14,840 nucleotides of DNA, from the NCBI GenBank assembly GCA_934597585.1, contig CAKTSA010000037.1, positions 1-14,840 on the forward strand, written 5' to 3'. This DNA comes from an uncultured Oscillospiraceae bacterium. GTDB lineage: Bacteria; Bacillota; Clostridia; Oscillospirales; Oscillospiraceae. A program made the translations under genes and the position numbers. The notes beneath the pieces are model-generated. The model had not been told where the DNA came from and did no database searches. It saw only the letters and a list, made by a program, of their open reading frames with translations. Below, in pieces: positions 1 through 6,051 of this stretch (its first letter is position 1; the number at the start of each line of letters is the position of its first letter).

Positions 1-6
1 TTCCAT
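1..6 (-). CDS. Start of a minus-strand gene cut by the window edge
   Basis: On the minus strand an ATG (bases 6-4) followed by GAA (Met-Glu) lies five bases after a GGGGGTG stretch that can act as a ribosome binding site. An extended -10 promoter lies just upstream at 28-36. The terminator of the transporter gene at 72-99 comes before that promoter, so this would be a separate transcription unit. Only two codons are inside the window, so nothing can be said about the product. The call rests only on the promoter, ribosome binding site and start codon arrangement. Confidence 0.45.
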
Positions 7-27
7 GTAAACACCCCCGTTTCTTCT

Positions 28-36
28 ATTATAGCA
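28..36 (-). promoter_or_regulatory. Extended -10 promoter (TGC-TATAAT)
   Basis: On the minus strand TGCTATAAT is a perfect extended -10 box, about 22 bases before the ATG at 6. No good -35 hexamer is seen 17 bases upstream, which is usual for extended -10 promoters. The box sits in the loop of an imperfect inverted repeat (about 11-49; GTTTCT pairs with AGAAAC and CCCC with GGGG), which might have a regulatory role. Confidence 0.6.
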
Positions 37-71
37 GAAACAGGGGCGTTTGGGTAGTTTTTTGACAGACT

Positions 72-99
72 GAAAAACCGGCCTCCCGGCCGGTTTTTT
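72..99 (-). terminator. Intrinsic terminator after the DMT transporter
   Basis: Stem CCGGCC (78-83) pairs with GGCCGG (88-93) around loop TCCC. It is extended by A73-77 pairing with T94-98. Read on the minus strand, a T-run follows the stem, as expected for the end of the transporter gene whose stop is at 108-110. The structure is symmetric and could work both ways. Confidence 0.85.
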
Positions 100-107
100 C
101 CTATCAT

Positions 108-1037
108 TTATGATTTCTTCCCCGGCGCATTGGCCGCATACACGCATACCAGGATCACCGCCACGCCCAGCATCTGCCACACGCCGAAGGGCTCCTTCAG
201 CAGCACCACGCCTGCCAGCACGCTGACCACCGTGGTCACATTGCTGAACAGCGATGCCTCCGATACCGTCAGCCGCGCCGTGGCGAAGTTCAGCAAAAAG
301 TACGCCACCACCGAGGATACCAGCCCCAGATAGATCACCGCGCCCCAGAACGCGCCGCTCTCCATGGCGGGCAGAAACGTCTCCGCCATGTGGCCCGCCC
401 CCTGGATCAGCGCCGCCGGAATGAAAAACACCATGCCCACCGTGAACATCACATACGTCACCTCAAAGGCGGTGAACCGCTCCGCCGCCCGGTGGCTCAG
501 GGTGTAATACGCCGCGTCGCAGCCCACCGTCATCAGCAGCAACAGCAAGCCCAGCAGGGAAATGTGTGTCTCCCCGCCCATATAGATCAGCGCCACGCCG
601 CCGATGCACAGCACCGCGCAGATCACCTGCCGCCGCGTCACCTTTTCATGCAGCACCAGCACGTCCATCAGAATGCAGGCGATGGGCACCACCGCGATAA
701 TGGTCCCCGCCACAGCGGAGGAGGTGTACAGAATGCCGTAATTCTCGCAGAAGAAGTACAGTACCGGCTGGATCAGTCCCAGCAGCACCAGCGAGCCCAC
801 CGGCTTTCCCTTCAGCGAAAAGGCGAACAGCGCCTTTCCCCGCACCTTGCCCACCACGGCGTTCACCAGGATCACCAGCGACATGGCCCCAAAGGCGATG
901 AGAAACCGGAACGCCAGCAGCACCGTAGGCTTGGCCACCTCCAGCGCCAGCTTGGAAAACATAAAGCTCATGCCAAAAATCGCGCTGGCCAGCAGCGCAA
1001 ACACCAGCGACATGGTGTGCATCTTCTTGTCGTTCAT
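108..1037 (-). CDS. EamA/DMT-family membrane transporter
   Basis: A 309-residue hydrophobic protein of the drug/metabolite transporter superfamily. It shows about ten membrane segments in two EamA repeats. The first repeat opens with the family-typical stretch SAIFGMSFMFSKLAL. The second ends with SLFSNVTTVVSVLAGVVLLKEPF, the conserved GxxxxxEP-type end of EamA domains. Family members export amino acids, metabolites or drugs across the cytoplasmic membrane; the substrate here cannot be read from sequence. The open frame extends to an ATG at 1067, but the -10 box TAAGAT (1073-1068) directly abuts that ATG, so it would not lie in the mRNA. A GAGAG ribosome binding site nine bases before the ATG at 1037 (MNDKK) favours this start; the ATG codons at 1046 and 1043 are alternatives. 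It is a single-gene unit with its own promoter and terminator. Confidence 0.88.
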   Translation of the reverse strand: MNDKKMHTMSLVFALLASAIFGMSFMFSKLALEVAKPTVLLAFRFLIAFGAMSLVILVNAVVGKVRGKALFAFSLKGKPVGSLVLLGLIQPVLYFFCENYGILYTSSAVAGTIIAVVPIACILMDVLVLHEKVTRRQVICAVLCIGGVALIYMGGETHISLLGLLLLLMTVGCDAAYYTLSHRAAERFTAFEVTYVMFTVGMVFFIPAALIQGAGHMAETFLPAMESGAFWGAVIYLGLVSSVVAYFLLNFATARLTVSEASLFSNVTTVVSVLAGVVLLKEPFGVWQMLGVAVILVCVYAANAPGKKS

Positions 1038-1067
1038 ACGCATCATCTCTCTTTCACAGTACGACAT

Positions 1068-1096
1068 ATCTTATCATAGAATGGTAGTTCCCGCAA
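1068..1096 (-). promoter_or_regulatory. Promoter of the DMT transporter gene
   Basis: Minus-strand TTGCGG (1096-1091), a 17-base spacer, and TAAGAT (1073-1068). Hexamer matches are moderate (3/6 and 4/6), but the spacing is ideal and the position explains why the ATG at 1037 rather than 1067 would be used. Confidence 0.5.
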
Positions 1097-1133
1097 GATG
1101 CAGAGTTGTTTGCGGCGCGATAGGGTCATACCG

Positions 1134-1186
1134 CCCTACAGAATTCTATCGTGCACGTTTGTAGGGGGCGATGCCCTCATCGCCCC
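1134..1186. repeat. Small GC palindrome next to repeat copy A
   Basis: CCCTACA (1134-1140) is inverted as TGTAGGG (1160-1166). A nine-base perfect hairpin GGGGCGATG (1165-1173) / CATCGCCCC (1178-1186) with loop CCCT follows. No coding potential is seen. From general experience, GTAGGGGGCG-like palindromes are scattered between genes in related Clostridia. It stands where the left arm of the large repeat would be expected. Confidence 0.55.
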
Positions 1187-1189
1187 GCC

Positions 1190-1418
1190 GTACAGCGATT
1201 TATCTTCTACCGTCGCACCGCATGAGCGGCAGCGGCGCAAGAAGGGAATCAATGCGTCATACGCACCAATAATAAACAGGTTCTGTGAACGCGCGGTAAA
1301 TGGCAACACCTTTGCATAGGGAACGGCGTGGGCGGATTCTTAAACCGCAGGTTTAAGCGGCCTTTTTGGACACTTTTGGGGCCGTGGCCAAAAGTGTCTC
1401 GCGCCGGAGCGCGAAAGA
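1190..1418 (+). repeat. Half copy A of the nested-palindrome intergenic element
   Basis: Matches the right half of copies B and D in the same orientation. It has the central AGCGGCAGCGGCGCAAGAAG block, the ATGCGTCATACGCA block, a GTGAACGCGCGGTAAA block and a GCGTGGGCGGATT block. The hairpins are CTTAAACC (1339-1346)/GGTTTAAG (1350-1357), GACACTTTTGG (1369-1379)/CCAAAAGTGTC (1388-1398), and the end hairpin TCGCGCCGGAGCGCGA (1399-1414). The left arm is missing and replaced by another palindrome (1134-1186). The ACACTTTTG/CAAAAGTGT stem differs from the other copies at paired positions yet still pairs. No gene is seen from about 1100 to 1425; short open frames there lack a ribosome binding site. 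Confidence 0.8.
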
Positions 1419-1424
1419 CTCAAT

Positions 1425-1474
1425 CAAAAATTACAAAAAGCAAAAGCCGGGCGGGCGGCCCGGCTTCTGCTTTT
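1425..1474 (-). terminator. Terminator of the 26-residue peptide gene
   Basis: Read on the minus strand, a stem made of 1470-1458 and 1452-1440 (core GCCCGGCT/AGCCGGGC, one mismatch) is followed by TTTTTGTAATTTTT. This is a textbook intrinsic terminator about 60 bases after the stop codon of the small gene at 1530. Confidence 0.82.
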
Positions 1475-1529
1475 ACCATAAATCATCGGAAACATGCATT
1501 TCACTTTGTCATGCGGCTTCTGCAAGGTG

Positions 1530-1610
1530 TTACTTGTTGGTGGCACGACTGACGACACCAACGACCACCAGCAGAACGGCAAGACCGGCCAGCAGCAGAT
1601 TCAGACCCAT
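1530..1610 (-). CDS. Small single-pass membrane peptide, 26 residues
   Basis: ATG at 1610 to TAA at 1530-1532 encodes 26 residues. It begins MGLNLLLAGL and continues AVLLVVVGVV, giving one hydrophobic helix over residues 3-20, and ends with a short polar, basic tail SRATNK. AAAGGAG lies eight bases before the ATG, one of the best ribosome binding sites in the window. An extended -10 promoter (TGCTATAAC) and a strong terminator bracket it, giving a transcript of roughly 200 bases. The codon third positions are GC-rich like the neighbours. It is divergent from the LysR regulator with about 155 bases between start codons, so the regulator may control it (inference). Function unknown; a small membrane regulator or a type I toxin-like peptide are possible, but no antisense RNA was recognised. 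Confidence 0.72.
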   Translation of the reverse strand: MGLNLLLAGLAVLLVVVGVVSRATNK

Positions 1611-1644
1611 AACCGTCGCTCCTTTCTTTTGGATTCCTAGGTTG

Positions 1645-1653
1645 GTTATAGCA
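1645..1653 (-). promoter_or_regulatory. Extended -10 promoter of the small membrane peptide
   Basis: Minus-strand TGC-TATAAC, five of six matches to TATAAT plus the TGn extension. The expected start of transcription is near 1638, giving an untranslated leader of about 28 bases. The -35 position (AAATGG) is poor, so an activator such as the divergent LysR protein could be needed. Confidence 0.5.
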
Positions 1654-1712
1654 TATCACGCAGCAGTCCATTTGTAAAACGCATCATTTTCATCATTCTC
1701 ATGAAAAAATGT

Positions 1713-1741
1713 TTGAACTCCGTTAAAAATTCTGCTATACT
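1713..1741 (+). promoter_or_regulatory. Sigma-A promoter of the LysR gene
   Basis: TTGAAC (1713-1718), a 17-base spacer ending in TGC, then TATACT (1736-1741). Both hexamers are good and the spacing is ideal. An imperfect dyad, CATTTTCAT (about 1685-1693) against ATGAAAAAATG (1701-1711), lies just upstream and could be a binding site for the regulator. Confidence 0.75.
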
Positions 1742-1765
1742 ATCTCCCGAGAGGAGGAGACGCCT

Positions 1766-2656
1766 ATGAGCCTGACCAAATACGAGATCCTGCTGAAGGC
1801 CGCCGAGTGCGGCAGCTTCACCCGCGCCGCCCAGGAGCTGAGCTTCACCCAGTCCGGCGTCAGCCACGCCGTCTCCTCCCTGGAGGGAGAGCTGGGCACC
1901 CGTTTGGTGGTCCGCAGCCACGGCGGCGTCTCCCTGACGGCGGACGGCCGGGCCCTGCTGCCCTATTTCCAGCAGATGTGCGCCCTCCAGCACCAGCTGG
2001 AGCAGAAGGCCGCCGACCTGCGGGGCATGGACACCGGCCTGGTGAAGGTGGCCACCTTCACCAGCGTGTCGGAGAAGTGGATGCCCTACATTCTGAAGAG
2101 CTTCCAGGAGCTCTATCCCAAGATCGAATTCGAGCTGCTGCCCTCCAACTTCAACAACGAGATCGCCGACTGGGTCATCCACGGCCAGGCGGACTGCGGC
2201 TTCGTCAGCCTGCCCACCGACCCCCACCTGGATTCCTGGCTGCTGCAGCGGGACCAGTGGAAGGTCATCGTCCCCTGCGACCACCCCCTGGCGGGCCGGG
2301 AACCCTTTCCTCCCAAGGCCCTGGAGCAATACCCCGTCATCCTCCTGGACGAGGGCGACGACTACGAGATCCAGGAGGTCTTCGACACCCTGGACATCCA
2401 CCCCAATATCCAGTACACGGTCCAGCAGGATCAGACCATCCTGGCCATGGTGTCCAGCGGCCTGGGCATCAGCATCATGGAGGAGCTGATGCTCCAGCGG
2501 TGCGTGTACCCCCTGGTGTCCTGCCGCCTGCCCCGCCCCTTCTACCGCAACATCGGCATCTGCGTCAAGGACAAAAACGCCATGTCCCTCTCCACCCGGC
2601 GCTTCATCGACCACGTCCGCCACTGGGTCCTGGTCCACGGCGCCCTGGAGAGCTGA
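1766..2656 (+). CDS. LysR-type transcriptional regulator
   Basis: 296 residues, the usual LysR-family length. The N-terminal winged helix-turn-helix covers residues 1-60 (LLKAAECGSFTRAAQELSFT, then QSGVSHAVSSLEGELGTRLV), the standard LysR signature. The effector-binding domain covers about 90-290 with the periplasmic-binding-protein-like fold. The segment TFTSVSEKWMPYILKSFQEL is typical of its first subdomain. GAGGAGGA ends six bases before the ATG. The gene has its own strong promoter and ends in a hairpin terminator shared with lexA. It lies divergent from a tiny membrane peptide gene, a classic arrangement for a LysR target, though this is inference. The small-molecule inducer cannot be predicted. 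Confidence 0.92.
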   Translation: MSLTKYEILLKAAECGSFTRAAQELSFTQSGVSHAVSSLEGELGTRLVVRSHGGVSLTADGRALLPYFQQMCALQHQLEQKAADLRGMDTGLVKVATFTSVSEKWMPYILKSFQELYPKIEFELLPSNFNNEIADWVIHGQADCGFVSLPTDPHLDSWLLQRDQWKVIVPCDHPLAGREPFPPKALEQYPVILLDEGDDYEIQEVFDTLDIHPNIQYTVQQDQTILAMVSSGLGISIMEELMLQRCVYPLVSCRLPRPFYRNIGICVKDKNAMSLSTRRFIDHVRHWVLVHGALES

Positions 2657-2671
2657 CCGCCCTCACAGCGC

Positions 2672-2708
2672 AAAAAGAGACGGCCGGATCCCATCCGGCC
2701 GTCTTTTT
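2672..2708 (+). terminator. Bidirectional terminator between lysR and lexA
   Basis: AGACGGCCGGAT (2678-2689) and ATCCGGCCGTCT (2693-2704) form a perfect 12-base stem with loop CCC. A T-run follows on the plus strand (2704-2708) and the A-run 2672-2676 gives a T-run on the minus strand. It serves the convergent lysR and lexA genes. Confidence 0.92.
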
Positions 2709-2716
2709 CCATATAC

Positions 2717-3358
2717 TCAATAGGTCCTGATCACCGCGCTGACCTTGCCCAGGATGGAGGCGTTGCGGCCGTCGATGGGGCTGTAGGCCTCGTTCTCCGG
2801 CATGAGCCATACCTGGCCGTCCTTGCGCTTCAGGCGCTTGACAGTGGCCTCATCCTCGATGAGCGCCACGATGATCTCGCCGTTGTGGGCCTCCTGCTGC
2901 TGGTGGACCACCACCAGGTCGCCGGGCAGAATGCCGGCGTTCAGCATGGACTCACCCCGCACCCGCAGGGCGAAATACTCGCCGTCCCGCCCGCCGGTGT
3001 CAAAGGCCAGATAGTCCTCGATGCACTCCTGGGCCAGGATGGGCGTGCCCGCCGCCACCGAGCCCACGATGGGCACCCGTCCCACAGGCGGCTCCTGCTC
3101 CGCGCTCTGGGGCGCGGCCTGTACCGGCGTGTCGTCCAGGGGCAGCAGCTTGACGGTGCGGCCCTTGCGCCCCGCCTTCTTGATGGCCCCCTTCTCCTCC
3201 ATATGCTTCAGGTGGAAATGCACGGTCGAGGGGGATTTCAGCCCCAGTGCCGCGCCGATCTCCCGCACCGAGGGGGCGTACCCCTCCCGCTCCACCGCCA
3301 CGGCGATAAAGTCATAGATCTCCTGCTGCATCCGCGTCAACTTGATTTTCTGCGCCAT
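2717..3358 (-). CDS. lexA: LexA, SOS response repressor/self-cleaving protease
   Basis: 213 residues, close to the usual 200-215. The N-terminal winged helix-turn-helix (about 5-70) shows LTRMQQEIYDFI, then SVREIGAALGLKSPSTVHFH, the LexA DNA-binding signature. The cleavage site is Ala103-Gly104 in VAAGTP. The catalytic pair is Ser137 in RGESM and Lys174 in ATVKRL, in the C-terminal S24 peptidase fold. LexA represses DNA-damage genes; RecA filaments trigger its self-cleavage. The start is set by AAGGAGGGG just before the ATG at 3358. A LexA-box-like site overlaps its own promoter, so it is probably autoregulated. Confidence 0.97.
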   Translation of the reverse strand: MAQKIKLTRMQQEIYDFIAVAVEREGYAPSVREIGAALGLKSPSTVHFHLKHMEEKGAIKKAGRKGRTVKLLPLDDTPVQAAPQSAEQEPPVGRVPIVGSVAAGTPILAQECIEDYLAFDTGGRDGEYFALRVRGESMLNAGILPGDLVVVHQQQEAHNGEIIVALIEDEATVKRLKRKDGQVWLMPENEAYSPIDGRNASILGKVSAVIRTY

Positions 3359-3398
3359 AGGCCCCTCCTTTTTCGTCCCATTATATCCTGATACAGGC

Positions 3399-3427
3399 AG
3401 TATACCACAGTTTTATCGCCTTTGCAA
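3399..3427 (-). promoter_or_regulatory. lexA promoter
   Basis: Minus-strand TTGCAA (3427-3422), a 17-base spacer and TATACT (3404-3399). A second TATAAT-like box (ATTATA at 3380-3385 on the plus strand) lies closer to the gene without a matching -35. Confidence 0.65.
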
Positions 3428-3436
3428 CAACTGTTC
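3425..3436 (-). promoter_or_regulatory. Probable LexA box (SOS operator)
   Basis: Minus-strand GAAC-AGTT-GTTG (plus strand CAAC-AACT-GTTC) matches seven of eight arm positions of the Bacillota LexA box, GAAC-N4-GTTC. It overlaps the -35 hexamer of the lexA promoter by three bases, the right place for autorepression. The divergent secG promoter begins only about 23 bases away. Confidence 0.55.
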
Positions 3437-3458
3437 TAAACATTTTTTTATTTTTTGC

Positions 3459-3496
3459 TTGCTTTTTGCCCTCGCCTGTGGTAACATGATTGTTAC
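3459..3496 (+). promoter_or_regulatory. Candidate secG promoter with an overlapping palindrome
   Basis: TTGCTT (3459-3464), 17 bases, then TGG-TAACAT (-10 at 3482-3487, extended type). The perfect dyad GTAACA-TGAT-TGTTAC (3481-3496) covers the -10 box and the expected start of transcription, so it could be an operator. Both hexamers are weak. Confidence 0.4.
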
Positions 3497-3506
3497 TGTG
3501 ATAGAT

Positions 3507-3529
3507 ATGCCTGTCGGTAAGACAGGCAT
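3507..3529 (+). other. Hairpin in the secG leader
   Basis: ATGCCTGTC (3507-3515) and GACAGGCAT (3521-3529) form a perfect nine-base stem with loop GGTAA. It lies 26 bases before the secG ATG. No T-run follows, so it is not a terminator; it may stabilise the 5' end of the mRNA or affect translation. Confidence 0.6.
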
Positions 3530-3555
3530 GCAAATACGTTTGGAGGGTTTTCCGT

Positions 3556-3798
3556 ATGCTTCTCTTTGTTACGATTTTACAGCTGATCGTCGCGCTGGCG
3601 CTGATCCTGATCGTCCTGTTCCAGTCCGGCAAGAGCCAGGGCCTGTCCGGCACCATCGGCGGCATTGCCGATTCCTACATGGCCAAGAGCAAGGCCCGTT
3701 CTCTGGACGCCAAGCTGGCCAAGAGCACCAAGTGGCTGGGCGCCGTGTTCGTTGTGCTGACCCTGGTCCTCAACTGCATGATCGCCGCCGGCATGTGA
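3556..3798 (+). CDS. secG: SecG, preprotein translocase subunit
   Basis: 80 residues, normal for SecG (about 75-80 in Gram-positive bacteria). It has two membrane helices (about 2-22 and 59-79) joined by a cytoplasmic loop. The loop carries the family hallmarks VLFQSGKSQGLSGTIGG and, later, a lysine-rich stretch. SecG joins SecY and SecE in the membrane channel and assists SecA-driven export. GGAGG lies before the ATG. It is a single-gene unit divergent from lexA and closed by its own terminator; the common neighbour rnr is not here. Confidence 0.93.
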   Translation: MLLFVTILQLIVALALILIVLFQSGKSQGLSGTIGGIADSYMAKSKARSLDAKLAKSTKWLGAVFVVLTLVLNCMIAAGM

Positions 3799-3811
3799 TC
3801 TGATCCCGTAC

Positions 3812-3845
3812 AGAAAAGCCCCGATGCAAAAGCATCGGGGCTTTC
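3812..3845 (+). terminator. secG terminator
   Basis: AAAGCCCCGATGC (3815-3827) pairs with GCATCGGGGCTTT (3832-3844), a perfect 13-base stem with loop AAAA, followed by a TTTCTATAT tail. Confidence 0.9.
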
Positions 3846-3850
3846 TATAT

Positions 3851-3879
3851 ACAATAAACGGACGGCTTTCGCCGTCCGT
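3851..3879 (-). terminator. proBA terminator
   Basis: ACGGACGGC (3858-3866) pairs with GCCGTCCGT (3871-3879), loop TTTC. On the minus strand the tail after the stem is TTATTGT, a moderately T-rich tail, 13 bases after the proA stop codon at 3892. Confidence 0.72.
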
Positions 3880-3891
3880 CTCTGCTCAGTT

Positions 3892-5148
3892 TCACCTGAT
3901 CTGCCCATTCCCCCGGATAATGTATTTATACGTGCTCATGGCGTCCAGCCCCATGGGCCCCCGGGCGTGGAGCTTCTGGGTGGAGATGCCCATCTCGCAC
4001 CCCAGGCCGAACTCGCCGCCGTCGGTGAACCGGGTGGACACGTTCACATACGCCGCCGCGCTGTCGGTCTCGTTGACGAACTTCTCGGCGTTCTCCGCGC
4101 TCTCCGTCACGATGCAGTCGCTGTGTCCCGTGGAGTGGGCCAGAATGTGGGCGATGGCCTCGTCCACGCTGTCCACCACCTTCACCGCCAGGATGTAGTC
4201 CAGGAACTCCGTGTCGAAGTCTCTCTCGCCCGCCGGCGTGCCGGGGATGATGGCCGCCGCCCGCTGGTCCAGCCGCAGCTCCACGGGGATCTCTCCCGCC
4301 GCGGCCCGGTCGTCCACCACCGCCTTTTTCAGCATGGGCAGGAACTGTTCCGCCACGGCGCTGTGTACCAGCAGCACCTCCTCCGCGTTGCACACCGAGG
4401 GCCGGCTGGTCTTGGCGTTCACCACGATGTTCACCGCCATGTCCAGCCTGGCGCTCTCATCCACATACACATGGCAGATGCCCGTCCCCGTCTCGATGCA
4501 GGGTACCGTGGCGTTCTCCACGCAGGAGCGGATCAGCCCCGCGCCGCCCCGGGGGATCAGCAGGTCCACCAGCCCCTTGGCCGTCATAATGTCCGCGGCG
4601 CTTTGGCGGCTGATGTCCTCGGTGATGTTCAGAATGTCCGCATCGCCGCCGGCGGCGGTGATGCCCGCCTTCAGCGCCTTCACAATGGCGTGGGCGGAGC
4701 GGTACGCCTCCTTGCCGCAGCGCAGCACGCACACGTTGCCGCTCTTCAGCGTCAGCGCCGCCGCGTCGGAGGTGACATTGGGCCGGCTCTCATAGATGAT
4801 GGACACCAGCCCCAGGGGCACCTGCTTCTTGCAGATGGTCATGCCGTTGGGCCGGTGGATCTCCGACAGAATGCGCCCCGTGTGGTCCGGCAGCACCGCA
4901 ATGGCCCGGATGCCCTCCGCCATGGCCGCCAGCCGCTTCTCGTCCAGATAGAGCCTGTCCATCATCACATCGGAGATGTGGCCCCAGGCCTCGCCCATGT
5001 CGTCGTCATTGGCCGCCAGAATGGCGTCAGTGTCCGCCAGCAGGCTGTCGGCCATGGCCAGCAGCATGGCGTTTTTCGTCTCGTTGGAGGCGTTGCAGAT
5101 GCTCTTCCACGCCGCCTTGGTCTTTTTCAGAATGTCGATCGTCGTCAT
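3892..5148 (-). CDS. proA: ProA, gamma-glutamyl phosphate reductase
   Basis: 418 residues, the normal ProA length (about 415-420). It reduces gamma-glutamyl phosphate with NADPH to glutamate semialdehyde in the cytoplasm, the second step of proline synthesis from glutamate. It belongs to the aldehyde dehydrogenase fold. Visible family motifs are [20 protein letters not shown] at 118-137 and the catalytic Cys253 in [10 protein letters not shown]. Near the end are [15 protein letters not shown] and LHARGPMGL, the conserved C-terminal ProA signature. The start lies one base after the proB stop codon, and its ribosome binding site GGGAGGAG lies inside the last codons of proB, so the two are translationally linked. 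No proC is present in the window. Confidence 0.97.
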   Translation of the reverse strand: MTTIDILKKTKAAWKSICNASNETKNAMLLAMADSLLADTDAILAANDDDMGEAWGHISDVMMDRLYLDEKRLAAMAEGIRAIAVLPDHTGRILSEIHRPNGMTICKKQVPLGLVSIIYESRPNVTSDAAALTLKSGNVCVLRCGKEAYRSAHAIVKALKAGITAAGGDADILNITEDISRQSAADIMTAKGLVDLLIPRGGAGLIRSCVENATVPCIETGTGICHVYVDESARLDMAVNIVVNAKTSRPSVCNAEEVLLVHSAVAEQFLPMLKKAVVDDRAAAGEIPVELRLDQRAAAIIPGTPAGERDFDTEFLDYILAVKVVDSVDEAIAHILAHSTGHSDCIVTESAENAEKFVNETDSAAAYVNVSTRFTDGGEFGLGCEMGISTQKLHARGPMGLDAMSTYKYIIRGNGQIR

Positions 5149-5149
5149 G

Positions 5150-5935
5150 CTATTTCTCCTCCCTCGTCAGAAAACGGGTGCCCACCGGCTTGCCCGCCAC
5201 GATGTCGTACAGAAGCTCCGGCCGCTGCCCGTTGGCGATGACCATCTCGCAGCCCGCCGCCGTGGCCACCTGGGCGGCGTGGAGCTTCGTGGCCATGCCG
5301 CCGGTGCCCAGGGCCGAGCCGCTGCCGCCCCCCAGGGCCAGGATCCCGTCGTCAATGGCGGCCACGGTGCTGATGAGCTTCGCCTCCGGATTCTTGTGGG
5401 GGTCGCTGTCATACAGCCCGTCGATATCGCTCAGCAGGATCAGCAGGTCGGCCCCCACCGCCGCCGCCACAATGGCGGACAGGGTGTCGTTCTCGCCGAT
5501 GGTGTTCTCCACGCCGATCTCGTCGGTGGCCACCGCGTCATTCTCGTTGATCACCGGCAGCGCCCCCAGCTCCAGCAGCCGGAAGATGGTGTTGCGCATG
5601 TTGCGGCTGCGGTGCTCGTTGTTCACGTCCTCGCCGGTCAGCAGCACCTGGGCCACCGTGTGGCTGTACTCGTTGAACAGCTTGTCGTAGGTATACATCA
5701 GCTCGCACTGACCCACGGCGGCGGCTGCCTGCTTGGTGGGCATATCCTTGGGCCGCCCCGGCAGATTCAGCTTGCCCACGCCCATGCCGATGGCGCCGGA
5801 GGACACCAGAATGATCTCGTGTCCCGCGTTTTTCAGGTCGCTGAGGACCTTGCACAGCTTCTCCATCCGCTGGATGTTCAGCCGCCCGGTGGCGTGGGCC
5901 AGGGTGGAGGTGCCGACTTTTACGGTGATTCGCAT
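5150..5935 (-). CDS. proB: ProB, glutamate 5-kinase (short form without PUA domain)
   Basis: 261 residues. It phosphorylates glutamate with ATP to gamma-glutamyl phosphate, the committed step of proline synthesis. The amino acid kinase fold is complete: VKVGTSTL (5-12), VSSGAIGMG (44-52), INENDAV (129-135), [12 protein letters not shown] (168-179) and [12 protein letters not shown] (210-221). The C-terminal PUA domain of about 100 residues found in E. coli ProB (367 residues) is absent; the protein ends shortly after the kinase core, as in other known short forms. This is not a truncation, since proA follows directly. The start is backed by AAAGGAGGGAG before the ATG. No T-box leader is seen; the leader is only about 50 bases. 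Confidence 0.96.
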   Translation of the reverse strand: MRITVKVGTSTLAHATGRLNIQRMEKLCKVLSDLKNAGHEIILVSSGAIGMGVGKLNLPGRPKDMPTKQAAAAVGQCELMYTYDKLFNEYSHTVAQVLLTGEDVNNEHRSRNMRNTIFRLLELGALPVINENDAVATDEIGVENTIGENDTLSAIVAAAVGADLLILLSDIDGLYDSDPHKNPEAKLISTVAAIDDGILALGGGSGSALGTGGMATKLHAAQVATAAGCEMVIANGQRPELLYDIVAGKPVGTRFLTREEK

Positions 5936-5988
5936 ACGCTCCCTCCTTTGGGATCAAGATGTGGGTGCCAGAAAAGAATTTGAACTCT

Positions 5989-6017
5989 ATTATAGCGCCT
6001 TTCGGTGGAATTTGCAC
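5989..6017 (-). promoter_or_regulatory. proBA promoter
   Basis: Minus-strand GTGCAA (6017-6012), a 17-base spacer and a perfect TATAAT (5994-5989). The -35 is weak. The stretch between this promoter and the ylbJ stop codon (6018-6051) holds only A/T-rich runs without a convincing terminator, so some transcription from ylbJ may read into proBA. Confidence 0.65.
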
Positions 6018-6051
6018 GTATTTTTTTCGCTAAAAAACGCCAGAAACCGCC

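Noticed and set aside
1038..1067. Upstream ATG at 1067 for the DMT transporter
   Set aside because: The proposed -10 box directly abuts it, so it would not be transcribed, while the ATG at 1037 has a ribosome binding site at good distance.
1646..2638. Long minus-strand open frame opposite the LysR gene
   Set aside because: Shadow of the LysR gene with low-complexity Gln/His/Gly composition and no ribosome binding site; it would also run through the divergent promoter region.
3967..5241. Long plus-strand open frame of 424 codons opposite proA/proB
   Set aside because: It is antisense to two clear genes, rich in His/Arg/Gln/Gly, and only open because GC-rich third codon positions remove stop codons. 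No family resemblance.
5936..5988. Possible proline T-box or riboswitch before proBA
   Set aside because: The leader after the promoter is only about 50 bases, too short for a T-box, and no conserved T-box sequence or terminator hairpin is present.
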